The notes: a model not told the origin generated them from the sequence alone. Positions 6,779-14,519 are shown, numbered from the stretch's first letter. The stretch: DNA of 25,301 bases from a virus (IMGVR_UViG_3300046092_000004:1-25301), one strand, 5' to 3'. Program-made: numbers and translations.

Positions 6779-8082
6779 GTCTTGCTTTCTTGATTGGCTT
6801 TGTAAGCGTCTAACTCGGCTTTAAGTTCTTGAATGGCTTTTACTAAATAAGGTACAAGATTTTGATTTAAAGATAACATTCCATTTGAATCTTCAGTTAT
6901 TTGTTTTGGTAAAACTTCTTTGTATTCTTGAGCAATAAAACCAATATCATGTTTGTCATCTTTAATGTAATCAAACTCTACTGGCCTTAAAGATGAAATT
7001 ACAGATAATCCTGATTCTAAAGATACAACATTCTTTTTAATTCTTACATCAGAAGTTACTGACCATGTACTAGAATTTGCACCATTATAAGCACCAGATG
7101 TACCACCAATAAATGCGGTATTAGAACCTTTACCAGTAATGCTTGCACCAACAACAACTTCATTTGTAACTGCTACTCCTGATTGAGTTGCAACATAGCC
7201 AATATATGTATTACTAGAGCCAGTCGTTATTCCATACCCAGACTGAAAGCCCACAGCAGTGTTAGAGTTACCTGTTGAATTTGTTCTCAACGCCTCATAA
7301 CCAACGGCTACGTTTTCTTTTGCACTCAGGTTTAGTTTTGAAGCATTGTAGCCAATAGCAACGCAGCCATCGCCTGTAGTGTTGGTAAACATGGCATCAA
7401 CGCCAACGGCAATATTGTTGAAACCCGATGTATTGCTGTAAAGCGAACTGCCGCCGATGGCAATATTAGATGTGCCTGAGTTGCTTGTGTACAGCGATGC
7501 AAATCCGATGCCGATGTTTCCTGTACTAGTCGTGTTAGTAAACAGCGAATCACGGCCTACGGACAAATTGTGTGCGCCAGAAATATTGTTGGCCAAAGCA
7601 ACTGTTCCGAGGGCTACGTTACTTTCGCCTGTGTCGTTGTCAAACAGCGCAGAACGCCCAATGGCAATATTGGAGTTTCCGCTTGAGTTTGTTTCTAATG
7701 CACTTACGCCAACGGCTACATTGTTCACGCCAATGTTGTTTGTAATCAATGCCCGTGAGCCAACGGCTGTATTTCTAAGCCCACTTGTGTTTGCAGCTAA
7801 AGCAGATGCGCCAACAGCGGTGCAGTCTGCTCCCGATGTGACTGCGCCTAGTGTGCTAGTGCCCAATGCAGTGTTGGTGGCTGTGGATGTCAAACCACGA
7901 CCAATTTTCACCCCGTTGACTGTAATGTCCGATGCAGAGAAATCGTCAACCTTGGTTGCAACAGCAGTTGCAATATTGTTGAACTCAGTATCAATCTCAG
8001 TACCTTTGACAATCTTTAAAGCATTGCCAGAAGATAAACCATCTTTAGTGGCAAAGTTAGTTGATTTTGTGTAATTAGACAT
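6775..8082 (-). CDS. Tail fibre 2 with 17-residue repeats and S74 self-cleaving chaperone
   Basis: The 435-residue protein has three parts. The N-terminal 69 residues would connect to the tail. Residues about 70-307 hold fourteen 17-residue repeats of the form N-x-A-[VI]-G-x-x-[AS]-L-x-x-N-[TS]-[TS]-G (for example NIAIGRSALFDNDTG), a beta-prism pattern like the head of trimeric adhesins. Residues 344-435 form an intramolecular chaperone of the S74 type, starting SDVRIKK. In that family the Ser (S344) and the Lys five residues on (K349) form the dyad that cuts just before the Ser after trimer folding, releasing a fibre of about 343 residues. The C-terminal NLVPYLVKAIQELKAEL helix fits the family. 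It follows the nozzle gene by ten bases. Confidence 0.88.
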   Translation of the reverse strand: MSNYTKSTNFATKDGLSSGNALKIVKGTEIDTEFNNIATAVATKVDDFSASDITVNGVKIGRGLTSTATNTALGTSTLGAVTSGADCTAVGASALAANTSGLRNTAVGSRALITNNIGVNNVAVGVSALETNSSGNSNIAIGRSALFDNDTGESNVALGTVALANNISGAHNLSVGRDSLFTNTTSTGNIGIGFASLYTSNSGTSNIAIGGSSLYSNTSGFNNIAVGVDAMFTNTTGDGCVAIGYNASKLNLSAKENVAVGYEALRTNSTGNSNTAVGFQSGYGITTGSSNTYIGYVATQSGVAVTNEVVVGASITGKGSNTAFIGGTSGAYNGANSSTWSVTSDVRIKKNVVSLESGLSVISSLRPVEFDYIKDDKHDIGFIAQEYKEVLPKQITEDSNGMLSLNQNLVPYLVKAIQELKAELDAYKANQESKT

Positions 8083-8092
8083 TGTTATTCCT

Positions 8093-9652
8093 TTAACTTA
8101 TTTTGCCATTTTTGGCTTGAATTTCAATCTTTTGGATAGACAACGCAGAGCCATTTATATCTGTTTCATATCCAGTTTGCACAACCTTACCTGAACCTGA
8201 CGCAGAAACAGATAATGTTTGTAGAGCAACGCCATCAGAGTATTGTGCAACTACAGTGGCATTAGCACCATACTCAGCAATGTTGTAGTAAGCCTCGCCT
8301 TGCGATGGAATAATAGCGTTGACAGATACATAGTTCGTTTTAAAGTCAAAACCCCATTTAAAGGTAACAGTCTGATTTGTGCCACCAATAATTACAATTG
8401 ACAATTTCTTTAAAATAGAAGTCTGATTTTGATTACCAAGGTCTGCATGGTTCGTGTAATACAACAGACGATATGAAGATTGGTAATCCTGATAAGTGTC
8501 ATATAAACCAATGTAACCATTCTTGCCAATGTACAAAGTACCATCTCTACGAGACAAGAAAGCAGTTGGTGTTATAGAGTCCCAAGTTGTTACTCTTGCC
8601 GCACCATCAGGCAAATAAACCTTGGTATCAAAACAAAATAAACTACCCGCAGATGGTGTAGTCAACAAATAAAACGCTTCACGCTCTGAATAAATAGACT
8701 TAATATTTGTTAATGTCTCACCCGCAATGATTGACATCAAGTCATTACGAATGTTCTTAGACAAGTCTCTTTCAGGCGCAGACTTCTCTTGAATTGTTCT
8801 CATCAAAGAACGAACACCAGAGTTAGACAAGAAAAGCACATCAGTGCTAGTAGTCTGAATACTATCTCTTGCAATGCAACCTATACCTTCAACAGTGTCA
8901 TGCAATGACATTGATGATGGTGTGGTAGCGCCTGAATAGATAAGAATTTGATGCTTGCCAAAAATGAATAGAAAGCCATTGTGTGCAGCAAGACCTGTAA
9001 TTTGGTCAGACCCATTCACCCATACACGATTTACATTTAAAGAACCTGATGTGCCTGTTGACCAAACATGACCAGCAATTAAGTCTGAGAAGAAGACTGT
9101 AGCGTTATCTGTTGTTGTATCTGCCACCCATAAACGACCAAAAGCAGAGATCGCAATGTTGCCATCAGGAACAGTAGCAACATAACCCGTCTTCTCTGAT
9201 ACTCTACGATATGTTGTAGTGCTTACAGCAGGGTCATAGATAAGAGGATTATGACCAGTTTGAAAGAAGTAAGTAATGCCATTTAAGGATGCACACTGCC
9301 AATTACTGTTAGTAATGGTTGGAGCAGTACCGCCGCCACCATAAGTTAACTCAGTAACAACATTGCTTGCGCCAAGTTTAAACAACTTGTTGTTTCCTGC
9401 AAACAATACAGTCAAAGTTCCATTAGTTTGAACTAACTCATGGATGACCTTAACGTCATTAGCACCTAGATTGCCGCTTGAAGAATTAACTCTTGAGAAA
9501 CCTTTTCGTGCGCCCATACGACCATATTGGTCAATGATGCAATTTGTCGCAACCAAAGCAAAACCAGCCGCAAGATCAAGAGGTGAATCTTGCGTATTCA
9601 ACCCATAAAGTGCAGGGGCTGAGATGCTATAGGTTTGTATTTGTTGACTCAT
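8093..9652 (-). CDS. Tail nozzle / tail tubular protein B-like structural protein
   Basis: The 519-residue protein is rich in beta structure and aromatic and glycine residues. It opens with a motif common in podoviral nozzle proteins, in which the chain describes a set of sites being filled: GLNTQDSPLDLAAGFA followed by NCIIDQYGRMGARKGF. Repeated strand-turn units (for example GNNKLFKLGASN, GTLYIGKNGYIGLYDTY) suggest a propeller-like fold. It sits directly after the adaptor and before the second fibre, as expected for the protein that closes the tail tube and holds fibres. The ATG overlaps the adaptor stop by ATGA (9649-9652). Confidence 0.75.
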   Translation of the reverse strand: MSQQIQTYSISAPALYGLNTQDSPLDLAAGFALVATNCIIDQYGRMGARKGFSRVNSSSGNLGANDVKVIHELVQTNGTLTVLFAGNNKLFKLGASNVVTELTYGGGGTAPTITNSNWQCASLNGITYFFQTGHNPLIYDPAVSTTTYRRVSEKTGYVATVPDGNIAISAFGRLWVADTTTDNATVFFSDLIAGHVWSTGTSGSLNVNRVWVNGSDQITGLAAHNGFLFIFGKHQILIYSGATTPSSMSLHDTVEGIGCIARDSIQTTSTDVLFLSNSGVRSLMRTIQEKSAPERDLSKNIRNDLMSIIAGETLTNIKSIYSEREAFYLLTTPSAGSLFCFDTKVYLPDGAARVTTWDSITPTAFLSRRDGTLYIGKNGYIGLYDTYQDYQSSYRLLYYTNHADLGNQNQTSILKKLSIVIIGGTNQTVTFKWGFDFKTNYVSVNAIIPSQGEAYYNIAEYGANATVVAQYSDGVALQTLSVSASGSGKVVQTGYETDINGSALSIQKIEIQAKNGKIS

Positions 9653-10296
9653 ACAGCAACAAACTCCTGATTCTCAGGATAACGAGTGCCTTCTAAAGCA
9701 ATGTAATCAGACAACATGGATTTGTACAACTGGTATGCCTCAGATGATGACAAACCACCATCTTCACCACGTTCTACCAAAGCACGAGAATAGGCATTCT
9801 GAACCACTAAAACATCAGGAACAAGCACAACAGTTGCATCTGATGCTAGGGTAGCCTGTGGAACTGTCAAGGCAAACTTGATTGTGTAAACACCATCAGG
9901 TATTGGGTAGAGATTTACCTTAGTGTTATAGCTACCATCAACGCCATCAAAGGCAAATTCTGTAGGTATTTGATTCGCAAGTGGTGTAAAGTTTAATTTG
10001 CGGTTCATGTCTACAAAACTGATGTTTGTAAGTCCAACATTGCTTGTAGTATTGATTACATCCATTACTTGAAACTTCTGACCAGCACCTGTCAAAGAAT
10101 AAGATGCTGTAGATGCTGCTGTGGTAACAGTAATGGTAGTGCCTAGAACATTCCAAGCAAAAGCATCTTCAATCTGACGCTTGGCATCATTGACAAACTT
10201 GCCAATTAGCGTTGAATAAGATGTTTCGGAAACAGTAGAAACTGCTGTCTCACGCAACCTTACGAGTACATCGTTTACAAGTTCAAGGTAGGTCAT
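9649..10296 (-). CDS. Head-tail adaptor (tail tubular protein A-like)
   Basis: The 215-residue protein begins MTYLELVNDVLVRLRE, then FVNDAKRQIEDAFAWN, the helical start typical of adaptor proteins that dock under the portal. A beta-rich middle follows (TTITVTTAASTASYSL; VNLYPIPDGVYTIKFAL), and it ends with helices (AYSRALVERGEDGG, SSEAYQLYKSML). The order helix, beta domain, helix and the length of about 200 residues agree with gp7/TTPA-type proteins. Context agrees too, since the nozzle gene is next. It overlaps both neighbours by four bases. Confidence 0.82.
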   Translation of the reverse strand: MTYLELVNDVLVRLRETAVSTVSETSYSTLIGKFVNDAKRQIEDAFAWNVLGTTITVTTAASTASYSLTGAGQKFQVMDVINTTSNVGLTNISFVDMNRKLNFTPLANQIPTEFAFDGVDGSYNTKVNLYPIPDGVYTIKFALTVPQATLASDATVVLVPDVLVVQNAYSRALVERGEDGGLSSSEAYQLYKSMLSDYIALEGTRYPENQEFVAV

Positions 10297-10628
10297 GTTC
10301 TTGTCAACCCTTCTTCTTCAAATGTGGCTATAAAACTAAAAGTGCTTGCAGATTGTGTAGTTATTTTTATTTTGTCGCCTTCTTCTAAAACAATGTAGGC
10401 ATTCCCATCAAACTGTAAATATTGTTTTGATGTAAAGTCATAGGAGGTCAATATATCAAGAGTGGTATTAGCACTTGCGTCAAACCATTGAACAGTTATA
10501 TGCTTGGTAGAGCCGCCTGTATTGTGTATATACATTACAGTAAATTTAGAGTAATAGCCAGTCGGACAGGTATAGACTGTAGTGTCTACTGCTGCTGTAG
10601 GACTAACTCCAACTGATAATGCTCTCAT
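10293..10628 (-). CDS. Small beta-rich virion protein (unknown)
   Basis: The 111-residue protein consists almost wholly of strand-like segments (TVYTCPTGYYSKFTVMYIHN; KHITVQWFDASA; FSFIATFEEEGL) with few helical stretches. Small beta-sandwich proteins of this look often lie before the adaptor genes in environmental phages and may be head decoration or tail-completion factors. I cannot choose between these. It is coupled to both neighbours through four-base overlaps. No signal peptide or TM segment is visible. Confidence 0.65.
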   Translation of the reverse strand: MRALSVGVSPTAAVDTTVYTCPTGYYSKFTVMYIHNTGGSTKHITVQWFDASANTTLDILTSYDFTSKQYLQFDGNAYIVLEEGDKIKITTQSASTFSFIATFEEEGLTRT

Positions 10629-10930
10629 TTAGCTTTTGCCTTATTCCTTGCGGAGATAGCTTTAGCTTTTGCCTTTGCGTCAGCCTTTGAGGTTGCACCC
10701 CATGCCTTGAGCGAAAGAAGCAGTCTTGTTGGTTCACCTTTCTTGTCGTACTCTGCACCGCTGTTACCAGCCATACGAGCCAAGAAACTTGCTCTTCTGG
10801 GGTTGTCCCCTGAAGAAACTGGCGGCTTCAAATTACCACCAGTTTCCGCATTATAAGATGATCTCCCTCTGGCATTCAAGCCGCCTTTTGGATTTTGACC
10901 AGCTTTTGTTTGCCAAGTGGGTGTTTTCAT
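10625..10930 (-). CDS. Conserved small phage protein with NPKGGLNARGR motif
   Basis: The 101-residue product reads WQTKAGQNPKGGLNARGR, then ETGGNLKPPVSSGDNPRR and ASFLARMAG, and ends in a very basic Ala/Lys tail (KADAKAKAKAISARNKAKAK). I recall this set of motifs from a phage family of unknown function, often annotated as DUF6321; the number is from memory and should be checked. The high charge suggests contact with nucleic acid or with a capsid interior, but that is inference. It begins right after the TAG stop of a 53-aa gene (no spacer) and ends in an ATGA overlap. Confidence 0.72.
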   Translation of the reverse strand: MKTPTWQTKAGQNPKGGLNARGRSSYNAETGGNLKPPVSSGDNPRRASFLARMAGNSGAEYDKKGEPTRLLLSLKAWGATSKADAKAKAKAISARNKAKAK

Positions 10931-11092
10931 CTACTTACCTTTTTTGGGCTTCTTTGCAGTCTTTGCCGCTTGTTTGAAGTCTGCCGCTGTAGGTGCATTC
11001 TTAGAACCCACCTTGTTCATCTTCTCGCCAGACCCTGCCTTGATACGAGCCTGTTTTGCATTAATTGCAGAATACAACCCTAATTTTGTCAT
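10931..11092 (-). CDS. 53-aa lysine-rich phage protein
   Basis: A very short gene: ATG at 11092, TAG at 10931-10933, 53 residues. The product begins MTKLGLYSAINAKQARIKAG, continues SGEKMNKVGSKN and APTAADFKQAAKTAK, and ends KKPKKGK. I recall small proteins of this pattern (INAK.ARIKAGSGEKM) from many environmental tailed phages, without known function. The start overlaps the stop of the HNH gene as ATGA, and the stop directly abuts the next ATG, so the reading frame fits the operon exactly at both ends. That fit is the best evidence that it is real despite its length. Confidence 0.75.
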   Translation of the reverse strand: MTKLGLYSAINAKQARIKAGSGEKMNKVGSKNAPTAADFKQAAKTAKKPKKGK

Positions 11093-11586
11093 TTATATGC
11101 TCCAACAGCAATTTCTAATTTTTCATCACCTAAAAAAGCAGCAACATCTCTGCACAAGTCATAAAAATCATTGAATTCAAAATCAGATTTCATTCGATTA
11201 ATTGCTTGACACACTAGAATTGTGTTTGCAGGAATATAGCCTTGACCACTATCAATTCTCTCTATTGATACTGTATGCAGATTTCCCGCCTCTAGCGTCA
11301 TAACCCGTCCACTGTAAGCGCAGATGCTAGATTGAGAATTCCAACAATCTACAATGTCTAAAATAGTAAGCGCAAATTCTTGTTGGCGTTTGGCGGCGGC
11401 TTTTTTTGCGTTTTGCAAAAATACCGATGCACGGCCTTCAATAGTTGAGTTAAGTTTTGTTTTTGACCGTTTGTTACCTTCGTTACAGCAAGACTTACAC
11501 CAGCTATGGTATCCATCAATTGTTAGATGATGCTTAAAAAACAAGCTATGTGGCTTGTCTGTTTTGCAACAAAAACAAGTTTTCAT
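11089..11586 (-). CDS. HNH-type (His-Me finger) endonuclease with N-terminal zinc finger
   Basis: The 165-residue protein starts with a zinc-binding pair pattern, C4-x2-C7 and C30-x2-C33 (CFCC and CKSC). After a basic linker comes the nuclease-like part, CAYSGRVM, then LHTVSIERIDSGQGY, NTILVC and NRMK (about residues 89-133). This order (SIERID...GY...N..LVC...N.MK) is characteristic of free-standing HNH nucleases found between phage genes, many of them homing endonucleases. H104, D112, N121 and N130 are the likely active-site and metal residues. The gene overlaps the 54-aa gene upstream and the 53-aa gene downstream by ATGA at each side. It separates small genes of one type, as an inserted mobile gene would. 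Confidence 0.8.
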   Translation of the reverse strand: MKTCFCCKTDKPHSLFFKHHLTIDGYHSWCKSCCNEGNKRSKTKLNSTIEGRASVFLQNAKKAAAKRQQEFALTILDIVDCWNSQSSICAYSGRVMTLEAGNLHTVSIERIDSGQGYIPANTILVCQAINRMKSDFEFNDFYDLCRDVAAFLGDEKLEIAVGAYK

Positions 11587-11747
11587 TTCATCTTCCTTTT
11601 AGGCTTGGACATACCAGCTTCAGACAAAGCAATGGCGACAGCTTGTTTTGGGTTCTTGACAACCTTGCCACCTTTACCTGAACGCAAAGTACCTTCCTTG
11701 TATTCAGTCATAACCTTGCCAATCTTCTTTTGGGCTTTGGTCTTCAT
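11583..11747 (-). CDS. 54-aa basic phage protein (DUF6496-like)
   Basis: A short gene of 54 codons: ATG at 11747, TGA at 11583-11585. The product reads MKTKAQKKIGKVMTEYKEG, then TLRSGKGGKVVKNPKQA, then VAIALSEAG, and ends KPKRKMK. The central string VxNPKQAVAIALSEA is the hallmark of a widespread family of tiny phage and bacterial proteins, which I recall as DUF6496, of unknown function. The start shares one base with the preceding stop (TAATG), and the stop overlaps the HNH gene's ATG as ATGA. These tight joints and the family motif make it a confident gene in spite of its size. Confidence 0.85.
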   Translation of the reverse strand: MKTKAQKKIGKVMTEYKEGTLRSGKGGKVVKNPKQAVAIALSEAGMSKPKRKMK

Positions 11748-11932
11748 TACTTACCCCGTGAGGATTTCTTCATCATGTTGGTAGCAGTCCTGCCACCCTT
11801 CATAGGAAGACCTTTAGGCTTGCCAATAGCTACCATAATAGTCACAGGTACGCCCTTTTTCTTGCCGTATTCTTTGGCTTCTTTCTCGCCTTTTTCAGAG
11901 TAGGGAAACTTCTTTTTTCCGACCATTGGCAT
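11747..11932 (-). CDS. 61-aa lysine-rich small protein
   Basis: The product begins MPMVGKKKFPYSEKGEKEAK and ends MKKSSRGK. It is strongly basic, with a GlyLys-rich middle (GKPKGLPMKGGRTA). Similar MVGKKKFPYxxKG starts occur in small phage proteins of unknown role. The ATG at 11932 was chosen because AAGGAG lies six bases upstream; the frame is open a further 12 codons but has no better ribosome site there. A second ATG two codons on (MVGKK) is possible. It lies between a one-TM protein gene and the 54-aa gene, whose start it overlaps by one base. Confidence 0.7.
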   Translation of the reverse strand: MPMVGKKKFPYSEKGEKEAKEYGKKKGVPVTIMVAIGKPKGLPMKGGRTATNMMKKSSRGK

Positions 11933-11942
11933 AATATTCTCC

Positions 11943-12146
11943 TTATTTCCAGAGTCGATCAGCAACAAAGGTAACGATACCGCCCATGAATGAAGCGATT
12001 GTCATACCCATCCAAAAACCACCTTTGCCCTTATTAGCAAGTTCAAGCAATGCTTTTACATCGGTACTAAGTGAGTGCATCTCCTTCTGGAGAGCCTCTA
12101 CTTGAGCCTCTAATCTACCAAAGTCTCTTGCATCAATATCAGCCAT
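11943..12146 (-). CDS. Coiled-coil protein with one C-terminal TM segment
   Basis: The 67-residue product has a heptad-rich helix at about 9-38 (FGRLEAQVEALQKEMHSL), a short Gly/Lys turn and one hydrophobic segment at about 43-63 (GFWMGMTIASFMGGIVTF). The layout resembles small XhlA-like phage membrane proteins, which help holins at the membrane, but its place among capsid-region genes also allows a virion role. I do not assign either. It starts within the end of the preceding gene (8-base overlap at 12139-12146), with AAAGG about five bases upstream of the ATG. Confidence 0.7.
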   Translation of the reverse strand: MADIDARDFGRLEAQVEALQKEMHSLSTDVKALLELANKGKGGFWMGMTIASFMGGIVTFVADRLWK

Positions 12147-12348
12147 TTGCTACCTTTCGGGGTCTTCCCATACGCTTAATTACAGGCGCAAATGCGGTAT
12201 CTGTTCTAGTCTCTGATTCTACAGACTCTATGGTTACTTCTGGCTCGTCTACCCTTACATATCCCTGATGACCCTTCATAGAATCAATATCATGCTGATA
12301 TGTAAAAGTTACAGTATTACCTGATTGAAGACAGCGAAAAGTAGCCAT
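12139..12348 (-). CDS. 69-aa protein with GRPRK motif
   Basis: The product starts MATFRCLQSGNTVTFTYQHD and ends with a basic tail, KRMGRPRKVANG. The N-terminal half looks like a small beta unit, and the tail carries an AT-hook-like Gly-Arg-Pro core that might bind DNA minor groove; that is inference. The ATG at 12348 has AAGGG about six bases upstream. The frame is open to 12408, but that extension would read through a strong GC hairpin and has no ribosome site, so I reject it. It overlaps the next gene by eight bases. No recognised family. Confidence 0.65.
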   Translation of the reverse strand: MATFRCLQSGNTVTFTYQHDIDSMKGHQGYVRVDEPEVTIESVESETRTDTAFAPVIKRMGRPRKVANG

Positions 12349-12367
12349 AAAACCCTTAAATGAGACA

Positions 12368-12385
12368 GGGGGGACTAGCCCCCCC
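12368..12385 (-). other. Strong G/C hairpin between genes
   Basis: On the minus-strand transcript seven G are followed by CTAGT and six C, a six-base-pair stem with a five-base loop. No U-run follows directly (UGUCUCAUUUAAGG comes next), so it is not a standard intrinsic terminator. It may mark an mRNA processing or stabilising point between the 108-aa gene and the GRPRK gene. Confidence 0.5.
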
Positions 12386-12389
12386 ATCA

Positions 12390-12716
12390 TTAAACTACAG
12401 CACGACAAATAATGAGTTGCAATGTAGTTGATGCCAAGTTGATAGAACCTGCTGTTGGGTTGTAGGTCACAATAGTCACTGTGTTAGCGGCTGAAACATA
12501 GGCTCTACGAACCAAGCCTGCTTCATCTACACCAATTGACATACCAAGAACCATGTCGCCCAAAGCTACGCCTGAAACAGTCACTGTGTCTGTAGCTGTA
12601 GCAGTGGTAGCAACTGATGCGCTATCTAAAGTACATGAAACATCCCAAGTATCTGTAAACAGACCACGAAATTGGTCATTACCCCTGCGGGAAACAACTG
12701 CTGTTGCTGCTGCCAT
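12390..12716 (-). CDS. 108-aa beta-rich protein next to capsid (possible head decoration)
   Basis: The product starts MAAATAVVSRRGNDQFRGLF and then consists of Thr/Val/Ala-rich strands (ATATDTVTVSGVALGD; ANTVTIVTYNPTAGS), ending LIICRAVV. I do not recognise the family. A small all-beta protein coded directly after the major capsid protein is often a decoration or capsid-stabilising protein, so this is a reasonable but unproved guess. The gene is bracketed by two GC-rich hairpins (12,737-12,770 and 12,368-12,385). This suggests its mRNA level is set apart from its neighbours, as for an abundant virion protein. TAGGAG precedes the ATG. Confidence 0.65.
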   Translation of the reverse strand: MAAATAVVSRRGNDQFRGLFTDTWDVSCTLDSASVATTATATDTVTVSGVALGDMVLGMSIGVDEAGLVRRAYVSAANTVTIVTYNPTAGSINLASTTLQLIICRAVV

Positions 12717-12736
12717 TTTGATTTCTCCTAATAGGT

Positions 12737-12770
12737 TAAAAAAGTCCCCCCACCACTAAGGCAGGGGGCG
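12737..12770 (-). terminator. Likely intrinsic terminator after the major capsid gene
   Basis: The minus-strand transcript reads CCCCC, TG, CC, loop UUAGU, GG, U, GGGGG and then ACUUUUUU (six U at 12,738-12,743). The stem has five plus two GC pairs with a small internal loop, followed two to three bases later by the U-run, the usual signature of rho-independent termination. It lies between the stop of the major capsid gene and the ribosome site of the next gene. Partial readthrough would raise capsid mRNA over downstream mRNA. Confidence 0.65.
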
Positions 12771-12779
12771 CAACTGCAA

Positions 12780-13730
12780 TTAGGCAGGAACCAAAAGAGC
12801 AAACAAAGATGCAGACTTAGCCGCACCCACAGAAGCAGCGTTACGCAAAGCTGCAACACCATACAGAGTGTCACTTGTGAACAAAGTTGCCAAGTAATCC
12901 TGTTTGTATTGAACTTGTGAACGGATGCCAATTTGCTCAACCAGAACCATAGAATCCTTATGACCCATCAAGCAAACACGAGCCGCTGCACTGCCAGAAG
13001 CAGTATCAGCATTGCTAGTGGTAAACACGGGGATACCATAAAGATTACCAATTTCACCATTGCGGATAGCATTGCCATCACCCACAAATGCTTGCTCAGT
13101 GTAACGAGCCAAGCCCATCAGCGTGTTACGGCTTGAAGGAGGAATGATGAAGAAACGCTGATCCATTGGGGTGTCATTGTCGTCAAGACGCTGAATAGTG
13201 CGGCGAATAGCAGCATCGGTCAAAGCAGACTCATTGTTGCTTGCGGCAACATAAGCTGTAGTTCCGTCACCACCAATGAAAGCACCAGTCGCATATGCGT
13301 TTGTGCCAGCACCACCATTTGAAGAACGACCGAGGTTAATCAGGTCAGTGTCAACTGCTTTTGCCAAAGAATAACCAGCATCAGAAGTGTAGAACTGACG
13401 CAAAGAATTCAAGGCTTGGGCTTCTGTGATGTCTTCAATCAAGCGGCTGTATTCAAAATGACGATTGATGGACACTTGTACTTCAAGTTCAGTTGCAGCA
13501 ATCAAAGTAACTGCGGCTTCTGAAACTTTCAATGATGCACTGCCACGGGTAGGTGCGGGAATGTGAATCACATCACCCTTCTTACCCTTGAAGTTCATCT
13601 TCATCACGAGGTTAGCCATCGTGAGGTTTTTCTTGTATGCCGCAATAATCTCATCACTCCAAATTTCTGGAATGAAGGTTGCGGCTGTAGTGTTCGTTAC
13701 ACTATTTGCAGGGGAAAATGCTGTTGCCAT
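12780..13730 (-). CDS. Major capsid protein
   Basis: The 316-residue protein has features seen in phage capsid proteins. The N-arm ends FIPEIWSDEIIAAYKKN. The segment GDVIHIPAPTRGSASLKVS is followed by TELEVQVSINRHFEYSRLIED, matching the usual order of E-loop and spine helix. The region DLINLGRSSNGG and the dimension of about 34 kDa also fit. An HK97-type fold is known for such proteins and is inferred here. It follows a scaffold gene by 27 bases, with GGAG seven bases before the ATG, and is followed by a terminator. Both are typical of a highly expressed capsid gene. No separate protease is visible, which agrees with scaffold-driven assembly. Confidence 0.88.
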   Translation of the reverse strand: MATAFSPANSVTNTTAATFIPEIWSDEIIAAYKKNLTMANLVMKMNFKGKKGDVIHIPAPTRGSASLKVSEAAVTLIAATELEVQVSINRHFEYSRLIEDITEAQALNSLRQFYTSDAGYSLAKAVDTDLINLGRSSNGGAGTNAYATGAFIGGDGTTAYVAASNNESALTDAAIRRTIQRLDDNDTPMDQRFFIIPPSSRNTLMGLARYTEQAFVGDGNAIRNGEIGNLYGIPVFTTSNADTASGSAAARVCLMGHKDSMVLVEQIGIRSQVQYKQDYLATLFTSDTLYGVAALRNAASVGAAKSASLFALLVPA

Positions 13731-13757
13731 GATGTATCTCCAAAATCAAAAGTTAAG

Positions 13758-14519
13758 TTATTTGACCCTACCTTCAGAATAAGCCGCAAGAATTTCATCA
13801 TTCAATGCGTCATATCTAGCAGGGTCTTGCATTTTTAGTCGAATCAGGTCAGCCCTTCGATAGACTCTCTTTCCAGACTCCCCACTTCCACCTACATCAA
13901 CACTTGCGGCTTTAAGGTTAGACTTGCGCTGAGTTTCCCCTGCATCTGTAGTCTGTTTAGCCTTAACACCACGCAACTGCTTGTAGGTACTTAGCAATTC
14001 ATTAGCACTGTCGTAATCAAACTCACCATCTGCTTTTGCATACAAACCAATGCGAATAGGTGAAGATTTCACCCAATTCACAAAGTCTGAATCTTGAGCA
14101 ATCTGACCGAAATCAGGATGCTCTGCCGCCAACTTTTGCTGAATTTGCATCTTTTTGAACTCTTGACCAGCTTGTCTAGCCGCAAGTACATCTGGATGTT
14201 GATCTACAGTTCTACGAACCGCCGCCTGTGGATTCTCGAAAAAATCTATTTCTGGCTCTACTGCTTGAGGTTGTTCTTTACCAGCGAGGTTTTGCTTGAT
14301 AAGTTCATCTGCAAGTTTGCGTACTTCACCTACCTCTTGGGCTTGCTTTCCAATCAGCTTTTCAGCCTCTTGGTGCATTTTGATAATATCTGAGAGTTCT
14401 TTACCCCGATATTTATCAGGAATCTCAGCAGACATTGGCTCAAGGGTGTCGGCAAGTTTTTTGCTTTCTACAACTTGTAACTCGTCTTGCATTTCATCTG
14501 GTTCGTTAACAATACTCAT
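13758..14519 (-). CDS. Scaffolding protein
   Basis: The 253-residue protein is highly charged and mostly helical. It has an acidic N-terminus (EPDEMQDELQVVESKKLAD), coiled-coil stretches (SDIIKMHQEAEKLIGKQAQE), a QHPDVLAARQAGQEFKKMQ helix and a basic C-terminal end that includes SGKRVYRRADLIRLKM. Short basic helices at the C-terminus of scaffolds bind the capsid protein. Its place just ahead of the major capsid gene is the standard one. Scaffold proteins direct procapsid building and leave before DNA filling. The sequence is too variable for more detailed assignment. Confidence 0.82.
   Translation of the reverse strand: MSIVNEPDEMQDELQVVESKKLADTLEPMSAEIPDKYRGKELSDIIKMHQEAEKLIGKQAQEVGEVRKLADELIKQNLAGKEQPQAVEPEIDFFENPQAAVRRTVDQHPDVLAARQAGQEFKKMQIQQKLAAEHPDFGQIAQDSDFVNWVKSSPIRIGLYAKADGEFDYDSANELLSTYKQLRGVKAKQTTDAGETQRKSNLKAASVDVGGSGESGKRVYRRADLIRLKMQDPARYDALNDEILAAYSEGRVK

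Noticed and set aside
7457-8074. Plus-strand 205-codon open frame opposite fibre 2
   Set aside because: Same cause: it follows the 51-base repeats of the fibre gene in antisense and gives a low-complexity product.
12349-12408. Upstream extension of the GRPRK gene to an earlier ATG
   Set aside because: The extra 20 residues would be translated through the G/C hairpin and lack a ribosome site, whereas ATG 12,348 has AAGGG.
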